NCBI RefSeq assembly: GCF_000747075.1
Contig: NZ_AVCH01000021.1
Span: 1-49,091, forward strand
Reading direction: 5' to 3'
DNA length: 49,091 nt
Origin: Arenimonas malthae CC-JY-1
Lineage (GTDB): Bacteria; Pseudomonadota; Gammaproteobacteria; Xanthomonadales; Xanthomonadaceae
Below are positions 40,201 through 46,758 of this stretch, one piece after another. Below the pieces are notes generated by a model. That model was not told the DNA's origin. It did no database searches and saw only the letters and a program-made list of their open reading frames with translations. Made by a program: the position numbers and the translations under genes. The stretch's first letter is position 1, and the number at the start of each line of letters is the position of its first letter.

Positions 40201-40762
40201 CTGGGACGGAGATTCGAACCATCTCGTCGAGGTCGGCTCGGCCACGGTGACGCCGGGCGGGCCCGATGCCTTCCAGTTCAGCTACAGCATCGACGGCCTC
40301 GCCGGTTCGGAAGCCATGGCCAGCCTGGGCCGCGGTTGCCCCATGCTCGATGGCAGCCCGCAGGACCTCAGCTCGCACTGGTTCGACCCGGCCCACGCCG
40401 GTACCGGCTACAGCGTGCAGATGCTGTCCAACTATGAGTTCATCGCCGCTTTCGTCTACGACGGTCTTGGCGAGCCGCGGTTCCTGGTAGCCGAGCGCAG
40501 TGGCTTCGGGGACGCCGACGACGTGCTGGACGTCGAGCAGCTGGGCGGCGCCTGCCCGACGTGCACGTACTACGGCCGGCCGCAGCGCGCCACCGTCGGC
40601 TCGCTGCGACGCGTGCTTGGTGGCGGCACGCTGCAGTCGATCGAACTGGACGCCGTCTTCACCCTCGCGCCCTTGAACCACCCGATACCCGGGGCGTGGA
40701 GTTCGGTGGACGCCGTCGTTCCCCTTGGCGGCCCCGGTACGACGCAGGGATGCGAGCCCTGA
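37298..40762 (+). CDS. Exported NHL-propeller/Calx-beta protein (paralogue 3)
   Basis: An 1154-aa exported protein of unknown function with a signal peptide (AAVAALLLLAATAEAG). NHL-type repeats span about 25-345 (GNGNPAYSGDGGPATQAN, LYISDRGNGRLRKID). A Calx-beta-like domain is at about 353-466 (VQEGDEGTTPATFTVRLDRP), a cadherin/Big-like domain at about 470-558 (FTYRLCETAARC), and the shared module from about 562: EF-loop DLDGDGRPSEGE (658-669), repeats at 908 and 1025, end GTTQGCEP. It lacks the Fn3 domain of paralogue 2. It has its own upstream element, so it is probably a separate but co-regulated transcript. No terminator was seen after its stop. Confidence 0.87.
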   Translation: MNQIPLFSRAAVAALLLLAATAEAGTIETVAGNGNPAYSGDGGPATQANVDAPTAVVAVPGTQAFYFAGGTTLRRVDEQGIITTVAGQGDQSGGTAGYAGDGGPATAALLSGATSLALNPASGELFLVDRENARVRRIDSQGVITTFAGTGQHLFTADPGPAAERPLRWPLVLTFDAGGTLYIADHSSIRKVGPDGVMHRIAGDGTVGYNGDGIPAVGAKLNAPDGLVAALDGNLYISDRGNGRLRKIDANGIITTVANLSPTGLATDIHGNLYFGKSGSARIERYLPHLGTVEPVVGTGVAGFSGDGGPALSANIGSLTSLAVSESGDLYIADHDNWRVRRVASPDADLPRADIDGAFVQEGDEGTTPATFTVRLDRPAPAPVQFTVSTFDVTATDDHDYVPLTAEVHEIAAGASEASFVVQVNGDRFVEGYEDFRVEVTFLSGALVSTGGYVGTVTGAISDDDTAGQPVFFLRDDRDVVAENATRRQLTVTSNDSADIGPDGGLSIVTQPARGVVELDFGMLWYTPQRDWTGEDEFTYRLCETAARCLQAKARLVVRPAEDVYLSVLTHAGRERIRLGDLRAMPGARFLATPLVEPASLEFQIGVDPAPQSPWDDTAGVAWQVRTIPASAQARTFKVLAMDGGETPFNSTLYLGRDLDGDGRPSEGEQGCIQVESTRRCELTLTQAAGQAVSYWVMLHSRNAEPQSARVEVFEAPQGEGDGRFFATAPGQLPAGQDFDLTLAWDDPSFLAGQWRAAYVRVFADDATPTGEFAVVLRRELSVERPIRLVDGVTTRVGLDADGAHKSIYIDVPAGTTRLRVSSQSDANVDLHLVPALYAGGSATGVAPVPEPYQPVAVGEGATGNEDVAVQAGLVQPARWYVVAYNRDGSPASVALTATLEAAAPVVRPGSYFNEARSGHGLFLYPAGGVWAGLWYTYREDGSPTWYYLQAPAPGAKGVWTSPIYRAAWDGDSNHLVEVGSATVTPGGPDAFQFSYSIDGLAGSEAMASLGRGCPMLDGSPQDLSSHWFDPAHAGTGYSVQMLSNYEFIAAFVYDGLGEPRFLVAERSGFGDADDVLDVEQLGGACPTCTYYGRPQRATVGSLRRVLGGGTLQSIELDAVFTLAPLNHPIPGAWSSVDAVVPLGGPGTTQGCEP

Positions 40763-40797
40763 GCCACTGGCGGGCAGGAGCGCCGCAACGTCCGGTT

Positions 40798-40826
40798 TTG
40801 CGCAGGCGCGGCGCGGCGGGTAATGT
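40798..40826 (+). promoter_or_regulatory. Candidate sigma-70 promoter for pssA operon
   Basis: TTGCGC (40798-40803), a 17-base spacer and TAATGT (40821-40826). The -35 is identical to that of the tRNA-fMet promoter. The predicted 5' leader to the pssA ATG is about 25 bases. Confidence 0.6.
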
Positions 40827-40856
40827 CGTGGCGTCGTTCGCCGCACGAGCCGCGCC

Positions 40857-41468
40857 ATGTCACGCCACTTTTCGATGATCCGCGACTTCCACCTGGCCGA
40901 CTGGTTCACGCTGGCCAACGCCTTCTGCGGCACCGGGGCGGTGTTCGCGGCCATGCGTTTCCTGCAGGACGGCCGGGTGGGCGACCTGATGTGGGGCATG
41001 GCCCTGGTGCCGCTGGCCTTCGTGTTCGACGCGCTCGACGGCTGGGTGGCGCGCCAGCGCCACGGCGCCTCGCTGCTGGGGCGCGAGCTCGATTCGCTGT
41101 CCGACGTGATTTCCTTCGGCGTGGCGCCAGCGGCGCTGGCCTACGCCTGCGGCATGCAGGGCGGCTGGGACTGGCTGGTGCTGTCGTATTTCGTCGGCTG
41201 CGGCGTCAGCCGCCTGGCGCGCTTCAACGTCACCGCCGAGGCGCTGGCCGCCGGCGGCGACAAGGTGAAGTACTTCGAAGGCACGCCCATCCCGACCAGC
41301 GTGGTGCTGGTGGGCCTGCTGGCGCTGGCGGCCTGGCAGGGCCGCATCGGTTCAGACCTGTGGCTGGGCCGCCTTGACCTCGGCTGGCAGCTGCACCCGC
41401 TGGTGCTGCTGTTCGCCCTGTCGGGCTCGCTGATGATCAGCAAGACGATCCGGATCCCGAAACCGTGA
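40857..41468 (+). CDS. pssA: CDP-diacylglycerol-serine O-phosphatidyltransferase
   Basis: Inner-membrane CDP-alcohol phosphatidyltransferase (203 aa), the integral-membrane PssA type that makes phosphatidylserine, precursor of phosphatidylethanolamine. The catalytic motif D-G-x2-A-R-x8-G-x3-D-x3-D is complete from Asp61 (DGWVAR) to Asp83 (GRELDSLSD). The start motif FHLADWFTLANAFCGTGAVF and SRLARFNV with FEGTPIPTS are typical of PssA. About 6 TM helices are expected. A second in-frame ATG at 40875 is possible. The stop overlaps the GTG of the next gene (GTGA). Confidence 0.88.
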   Translation: MSRHFSMIRDFHLADWFTLANAFCGTGAVFAAMRFLQDGRVGDLMWGMALVPLAFVFDALDGWVARQRHGASLLGRELDSLSDVISFGVAPAALAYACGMQGGWDWLVLSYFVGCGVSRLARFNVTAEALAAGGDKVKYFEGTPIPTSVVLVGLLALAAWQGRIGSDLWLGRLDLGWQLHPLVLLFALSGSLMISKTIRIPKP

Positions 41469-42328
41469 TCCGTCCGCTGCTGGCCTCGCTGGTGGCGGTG
41501 GACGCCCACCTGCTGGGCCAGCGGCCGCTGCCGGCGGCGGCGCGGCTGCCGCGTTTCCTGCGTGAGTTCCTGTACTTCGGAATCAAGGAGGCGCGCGCCT
41601 GCCTGTTCGTGGTGCTGTTTTTCGCGGCCGTGTTCACGGTGCCGCGCGAGGGCCTGCTGGGGCTGCCGCGCTATGACGTGCTGCTGGTGGTCGCGCTGGC
41701 CATCCAGTTCGGCATGCTGGCCGCGAAGCTGGAAACCTGGGACGAGTTCAAGGCCATCGGCCTGTTCCATGCCGTGGGTTTCGCGCTGGAGCTGTTCAAG
41801 ACCTCGCCGGCCATCGGTTCCTGGAGCTATCCCGACGCGGCCTACACCAAGGTGCTGGGCGTGCCGCTGTTCGCCGGCTTCATGTACGCGGCGGTGGGCA
41901 GCTACATCATCCAGGCCTGGCGGCTGTTCGACCTGCGCGTGCTGCACCACCCGCCGCACTGGATGGCGGCGCTGGTGGCCACGCTCATCTACGCCAACTT
42001 CTTCACCCATCATTTCATCGGCGACTACCGCTGGTACCTGGCGGCCTGCGCGCTGGGCCTGTACGCGCGCTCCACCGTGGTGTTCCGCCCGCTCGACCGC
42101 GACCGCCGCATGCCGCTGCTGCTGGCCTTCGTGCTCATCGGCTTCTTCATCTGGCTGGCCGAGAACCTGAGCACCTTCCTGCAACTCTGGCGCTACCCGA
42201 ACCAGGTGGGCGCCTGGGCGGCCGTGCACGTGGGAAAATGGAGCTCCTGGGCGCTGCTGGTGGTGATGACCTTCACCCTCGTGGCCAACCTCAAGCACGT
42301 GAAGGAACGCATCCATGTCCCCGACTGA
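41465..42328 (+). CDS. DUF817 family integral membrane protein
   Basis: A 287-aa protein with about 7-8 predicted TM segments. I recognise FLREFLYFGIKEARACLFV, the ETWDEFKAIGLFHAVGFALELFKTS segment, GSWSYPD, and FAGFMYAAVGSYIIQAWRLFDLR as DUF817. Function unknown. Conserved charged residues (E, D, H) inside membrane stretches suggest a transport or enzymatic role but do not prove one. GTG start, coupled to pssA by a 4-base overlap; the TRIC-like gene follows after 12 bases. Confidence 0.82.
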   Translation: MIRPLLASLVAVDAHLLGQRPLPAAARLPRFLREFLYFGIKEARACLFVVLFFAAVFTVPREGLLGLPRYDVLLVVALAIQFGMLAAKLETWDEFKAIGLFHAVGFALELFKTSPAIGSWSYPDAAYTKVLGVPLFAGFMYAAVGSYIIQAWRLFDLRVLHHPPHWMAALVATLIYANFFTHHFIGDYRWYLAACALGLYARSTVVFRPLDRDRRMPLLLAFVLIGFFIWLAENLSTFLQLWRYPNQVGAWAAVHVGKWSSWALLVVMTFTLVANLKHVKERIHVPD

Positions 42329-42340
42329 AGGCCCCTGCGC

Positions 42341-42955
42341 ATGGACCTGATCCTGGTCACGCTCGACCTGGTGGGCACCTTCGTGTTCGCGCTCAGCGGC
42401 GCGCTGGTGGGCGTGCGGCACCGGCTGGACCTGTTCGGAGTGCTGGTGCTGTCCTTCGTGGCCGCCAACGGCGGCGGCGTGATGCGCGACGCCCTGATCG
42501 GCGCCACGCCGCCGGCGGCGCTGCAGGACTGGCGCTACGTGGCCATTTCCATCGTCGCCGGCCTGTTCACGTTCTGGCGCGCCGGCACCATCGAACGCTG
42601 GCGCAACCCGGTGCAGTCCATCGACGCGGTCGGCCTGGGCGTGTTCGCCGTGGCCGGCGCGCTCAAGGCGCAGGCCTTCGGGCTGGGCCCGGTGGGGGCG
42701 ATGCTGCTGGGCATGCTCACCGGCATCGGCGGCGGCATGATCCGCGACGTGCTGGTGGCGCAGGTGCCCACCGTGCTCAAGGCCGAGCTCTACGCCATCG
42801 CCGCGCTCGCCGGCGCCGGCGTGGTGGTGCTGGGCACGGCGCTGTCGCTGCCGGTGGCCTGGGTGGCGGGCGCGGGTATCGTGGCCTGCACCGGCCTGCG
42901 CCTGTTCGCCATCCGCCGCGGCTGGAAGCTGCCGGTGGCGCAGCCGCCGGCCTAG
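42341..42955 (+). CDS. Trimeric intracellular cation (TRIC) channel family protein (UPF0126)
   Basis: A 204-aa membrane protein with about 7 TM helices arranged as two similar halves. Each half has the Gly-rich kink before Arg-Asp: NGGGVMRDALIG (about 46-57) and IGGGMIRDVLVA (about 128-140), the hallmark of the family, with SIDAVGLGVFAVAGALKA between. Bacterial members form potassium-permeable trimers. Its TAG stop is part of a CTAG shared with the stop of the convergent GntP permease gene. Confidence 0.88.
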   Translation: MDLILVTLDLVGTFVFALSGALVGVRHRLDLFGVLVLSFVAANGGGVMRDALIGATPPAALQDWRYVAISIVAGLFTFWRAGTIERWRNPVQSIDAVGLGVFAVAGALKAQAFGLGPVGAMLLGMLTGIGGGMIRDVLVAQVPTVLKAELYAIAALAGAGVVVLGTALSLPVAWVAGAGIVACTGLRLFAIRRGWKLPVAQPPA

Positions 42956-44349
42956 ACCCAGCCGGTGGCGTAGAACACGCCGATGATGAAGAACACTGCC
43001 ATCGTCTTCACCAGCGTGATGGCGAAGATGTCCTTGTAGGCTTCGCGGTGGGTGAGGCCGGTCACGGCCAGCAGGGTGATCACCGCGCCGTTGTGGGGCA
43101 GGGTGTCCATGCCGCCGCTGGCCATCGAGGCCACGCGGTGCAGCACGTCCATCGGGATGCCCGCGGCGTTGGCGTTGGCGATGAAGGTGTCGGCCATCGC
43201 CGCCAGCGCGATCGACATGCCGCCCGAGGCCGAGCCGGTGATGCCGGCCAGGGCGGTGACGGTGATGGCCTCGTTCACCAGCGGGTTCGGGATCGAGCCC
43301 AGCGCGTTGGCCACCACCAGGAAGCCGGGCAGGGCGGCGATGACCGCGCCGAAGCCGTATTCGGAAGCGGTGTTCATCGAGGCCAGCAGCGCGCCGCCGA
43401 TGGCCGGCTGGGTGCTCTGGGCGAAGTGCGTGCTCACGGCCTTCCAGCCCAGCAGCACCACCGCGATGATGCCGGTCAAAAGCGCGGCTTCCACGGCCCA
43501 GATGGCGGCCACCTTCGAGACTTCCTGCACCACCGGGGCCGGGTCGCCGATGACCGAGGGCACGAAGGAATGGCTGTCGCCGTAAAAGCGCGGGATCAGC
43601 AGCGTGTAGACCTTGTTGGTCACGCCCACCAGCAGCAGGGGCAGCAGCGCCACCCAAGGGTTGGCCAGCTTGTCGCCGGCGAAGGGCGCGGGTTCGTTCT
43701 TCAGGTCGGTGCCGTAGCCTTCGCCGGCGCGGCGGGCCACGCGGCGGCGCCACTCCAGGTAGCTCATGCCCAGCGCCAGGATGAACACGCCGCCCAGCGT
43801 GCCCAGCACCGGCGCCGCCCAGGTGTCGGTGCCGAAGAAGCCGGCGGGGATGATGTTCTGGATTTGCGGCGTGCCCGGCAGCGCGTCCATGGTGAAGGTG
43901 AAGGCGCCCAGCGCGATGGTGCCGGGAATCAGGCGCTTGGGGATGTCGGCCTGGCGGAACAGCTCGGCCGCGAACGGGTACACCGCGAACACCACCACGA
44001 ACAGCGACACGCCGCCGTAGGTGAGCAGCGCGCACACCGCCACGATGGAAAGCATGGCCCGGTCGGGCCCGAACAGCCGGATCGTGGCCGCCACGATGGA
44101 CTTGGAGAAACCCGAAACCTCGATCAGCTTTCCGAAGATGGCGCCCAGCAGGAACACCGGGAAATAGAGCTTCAGGAAGCCCACCATCTTGTCCATGAAC
44201 AGCCCGGTGAACATCGGCGCCACCAGGGTGGGGTCGGTGAGCAGCACCGCGCCCAGCGCCGCCACCGGCGCGAACAGGATCACGCTGTAGCCGCGGTAGG
44301 CGACCAGCATCAGGAAACACAGCGCCGCAAGCACGATCAGGAAGGACAT
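42952..44349 (-). CDS. GntP-family permease
   Basis: Inner-membrane secondary transporter (465 aa, about 12 TM) of the gluconate:H+ symporter family. Characteristic segments are VAYRGYSVILFAPVAALGAV, KLYFPVFLLGAIFGKLIE, SGFSKSIVAATI, YGGVSLFVVVFAVYPFAAEL, IPGTIALGAFTFTMDALPG with TPQIQNIIP, and SASGGMSIALAAM. From memory this subgroup resembles permeases found beside 3-hydroxybutyrate dehydrogenase genes in pseudomonads rather than the E. coli gluconate carriers. I placed the start at 44349 (MSFLIVL); the open frame continues far upstream but antisense to the TonB receptor. It is divergent from that receptor across a 22-bp palindrome. Confidence 0.9.
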   Translation of the reverse strand: MSFLIVLAALCFLMLVAYRGYSVILFAPVAALGAVLLTDPTLVAPMFTGLFMDKMVGFLKLYFPVFLLGAIFGKLIEVSGFSKSIVAATIRLFGPDRAMLSIVAVCALLTYGGVSLFVVVFAVYPFAAELFRQADIPKRLIPGTIALGAFTFTMDALPGTPQIQNIIPAGFFGTDTWAAPVLGTLGGVFILALGMSYLEWRRRVARRAGEGYGTDLKNEPAPFAGDKLANPWVALLPLLLVGVTNKVYTLLIPRFYGDSHSFVPSVIGDPAPVVQEVSKVAAIWAVEAALLTGIIAVVLLGWKAVSTHFAQSTQPAIGGALLASMNTASEYGFGAVIAALPGFLVVANALGSIPNPLVNEAITVTALAGITGSASGGMSIALAAMADTFIANANAAGIPMDVLHRVASMASGGMDTLPHNGAVITLLAVTGLTHREAYKDIFAITLVKTMAVFFIIGVFYATGWV

Positions 44350-44408
44350 GCCTTCGAATCCCCGGGGAAAGCCAGGGGCCGAGTGTCCGCAGCCCGGGGC
44401 CGCCCGGC

Positions 44409-44430
44409 CACTTGTACCAAGGTACAGGTG
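44409..44430. promoter_or_regulatory. Candidate operator palindrome between GntP permease and TonB receptor genes
   Basis: Core arms TGTACC (44413-44418) and GGTACA (44421-44426) are perfect around AA. One mismatched pair further out, CAC (44409-44411) and GTG (44428-44430) also pair, so 18 of 22 bases are symmetric. It lies 60 bases from the permease start and 76 bases from the receptor start, a good place for a regulator acting on both. A TAGTCT box at 44451-44456 may be the receptor -10. Confidence 0.55.
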
Positions 44431-44505
44431 CCGGCCCCGGGGGCGCGCCGTAGTCTGCCGTGCAACCGGCCGTCCGGCCGCCTGAACGTCGTGCAAGGGG
44501 AACCC

Positions 44506-46755
44506 ATGAAGCGCAACCATCTGAGCCTGGCCATCGGCCTTACCCTGTCCCTGGTCGCCCTGCAGGCGCAGGCGCAGGACACCGCCACCGAGGACGAAGG
44601 CAGCCAGGCCACCGCGGCCACGCTCGACACCATCGAGGTCACCGCGCGCCGCCGCACCGAGTCCATCCAGGACGTGCCGGTCGCGGTCAGCGCCTTCTCG
44701 GAGGACGCGCTCAAGGACCTGCAGGCGACCAACGTCGACGGCCTGCAGGGCGCCGTTCCGAACATGAACATCGTGCAGGGCCGTGGTTCCTCGAACTCGG
44801 TGAACGTCTTCATCCGCGGCATCGGCCAGCCCGACGCGCTGCAGACCTTCGACCCGGGCGTGGGCATGTACGTCGACGACGTGTACTACTCTCGCATCAA
44901 CGGCGCGCTGTTCTCGCTGTTCGACGTGAGCCAGGTGGAAGTGCTGCGCGGCCCGCAGGGCACGCTGTACGGCAAGAACAGCACCGGCGGCGCGGTGAAG
45001 ATCACCACCCGCAACCCGTTCGACGACGAGGGCGGCGCGGTCGAGCTCACCGCCGGCGACTACGGCCGCCGCGAGGGCCGCGTCTACGGCAGCGTCCAGC
45101 TCAGCGACACCCTGGCCGCCAGCATCGCCGCCGCCAAGATCACCCGCGACGGCTACGTCACCGACCCGACCACCGGCCGCGAGTACAACGACGAAGACAC
45201 CCAGGCCATCCGCGCCAAGTTCGCCTTCCGTCCCAGCGACACCTTCAGCGGCATGCTGTCGATGGACTACACCGAGCAGGACAACGCCCTGACCCTGGGC
45301 CAGCCGGTGGCGCCGCTGTACGCGGTGAACCTGGCCGGCGGCATCAACATCCTGCGCCTGCCCACCGCCGGCGACTACAACTACGAAACCCGCACCTCGT
45401 TCGGCCCGGACCAGGGCCAGCAGATGAAGCACAAGGGCGCCTCGCTCACCCTGAACTGGGTGCTGTCCGACCGCTGGAGCGCCAAGTCCATCACCGCCTA
45501 CCGCAAGCTCGACACCGCGTCCTTCATCGACATCGACGCCTCCGAGTTCGAGCTCGGCGACGTGTTCGTGGGCGTGGACCAGCGCCAGACCAGCCAGGAG
45601 CTGCAGTTCGCCTACGACAACGGCGGCGACCTCGACGCCATGTTCGGCCTGTACTACATCGACGAACAGGTGCCGTCGCACCAGGAAGCCTACGCCGACG
45701 ACTTCCTGCGCTTCGGCGCGCTGCCCATCAGCTTCCTGCGCACCATCGACGACGACCTGTCGAACAAGTCGGTCGCCGGCTACGCGCACGCCAACTGGGA
45801 GTTCTCGCCGTCCTGGACCCTGTCCGCCGGCCTGCGCTACACCCAGGACAAGAAGAAGTACTTCCGCACCACGTCCACGTTCTCGAACATCCTGGGCAAC
45901 GCCAACCCGGCGCTGGCCTTCAACATCAGCGACACCTGGACCGCGCTCACCCCGAGCGTGAGCCTGCAGAAGGCCTTCAGCGACACCATGATGGGCTACG
46001 TGTCGGCCAACCGCGGCTACAAGGCGGGTGGCTTCAACGGCCGCGCCAACACCGCCGCCGAGGTCAGCACCTTCGAGCCCGAGTACGTCTGGACCTACGA
46101 GCTGGGCCTGAAGATGCAGTCGGAAGACGGCCGCCTGAGTGGCCGCGTCGCCGCCTTCCACAGCACCTACAAGGACTTCCAGGCGCGCGTTTCCGAGGTG
46201 CAGAACCCGGGCGCCCCGGTGCCGACCTTTGCCTTCCCGGTGCTCAACGCCGCCGAGCTGGCCATCGATGGCATCGAGTTCGAGGGCATGGCGCGCCTGG
46301 GCGAGGGCACGCTGCTGTCCACCCAGATCGGCTGGATGGATGCGCGCTACGAGGAGTTCAACGACCCGCGCGTGGTGGTGAACCCGGCACTGGCCAGCCT
46401 GCACGACCACGTGCCGTTCTCGCCCGAGCTCACGGCCCGCGTCGCGCTGCAGCACGGCTTCGAACTCCCGGGCGGCAGCCTGCTGAGCATCGGCGGCGAC
46501 GTGTCCTACCGCGGCGAGACCTGGCTGTCGGTGGACAACGCCCCGGGCCTGAGCCAGGACGCCTACACCCTGGTCGGCCTGTACGGCGTGTGGGATTCCT
46601 CCGACGGCCGCTGGCAGCTGCGCGCCGGCGTGCGCAACCTGACCGACGAGCTGTACAAGACCGACGGCCAGGAGTTCTCGTCCATCGGTGGCATCCAGAC
46701 CGCGTACTACGGCGCCCCGCGCAACTACTACGCGTCCGTGCGCTACAACTTCTGA
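44506..46755 (+). CDS. TonB-dependent outer-membrane receptor
   Basis: Outer-membrane active-transport barrel (749 aa). Signal peptide (LAIGLTLSLVALQAQAQ), TonB-box-like DTIEVTARRR near residues 45-54, plug domain (about 55-165, SIQDVPVAVSAF, FIRGIG, VEVLRGPQGTLYGKNSTGGAV), then a 22-strand barrel ending in the C-terminal Phe (YASVRYNF). No extra N-terminal signalling domain. NKSV, GYKAGGFNGR and AELAIDGIEFE segments place it with carbohydrate/aromatic/xenobiotic-type receptors rather than classical siderophore receptors, but the substrate is not readable. AAGGGG precedes the ATG. An intrinsic terminator lies 33 bases past the stop. Confidence 0.95.
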   Translation: MKRNHLSLAIGLTLSLVALQAQAQDTATEDEGSQATAATLDTIEVTARRRTESIQDVPVAVSAFSEDALKDLQATNVDGLQGAVPNMNIVQGRGSSNSVNVFIRGIGQPDALQTFDPGVGMYVDDVYYSRINGALFSLFDVSQVEVLRGPQGTLYGKNSTGGAVKITTRNPFDDEGGAVELTAGDYGRREGRVYGSVQLSDTLAASIAAAKITRDGYVTDPTTGREYNDEDTQAIRAKFAFRPSDTFSGMLSMDYTEQDNALTLGQPVAPLYAVNLAGGINILRLPTAGDYNYETRTSFGPDQGQQMKHKGASLTLNWVLSDRWSAKSITAYRKLDTASFIDIDASEFELGDVFVGVDQRQTSQELQFAYDNGGDLDAMFGLYYIDEQVPSHQEAYADDFLRFGALPISFLRTIDDDLSNKSVAGYAHANWEFSPSWTLSAGLRYTQDKKKYFRTTSTFSNILGNANPALAFNISDTWTALTPSVSLQKAFSDTMMGYVSANRGYKAGGFNGRANTAAEVSTFEPEYVWTYELGLKMQSEDGRLSGRVAAFHSTYKDFQARVSEVQNPGAPVPTFAFPVLNAAELAIDGIEFEGMARLGEGTLLSTQIGWMDARYEEFNDPRVVVNPALASLHDHVPFSPELTARVALQHGFELPGGSLLSIGGDVSYRGETWLSVDNAPGLSQDAYTLVGLYGVWDSSDGRWQLRAGVRNLTDELYKTDGQEFSSIGGIQTAYYGAPRNYYASVRYNF

Positions 46756-46758
46756 GTG

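Noticed and set aside
41141-44320. A 1059-codon minus-strand frame continuing past the GntP gene into pssA
   Set aside because: It is not the GntP frame, has no family motif, and is antisense to pssA, the DUF817 gene and the TRIC-like gene.
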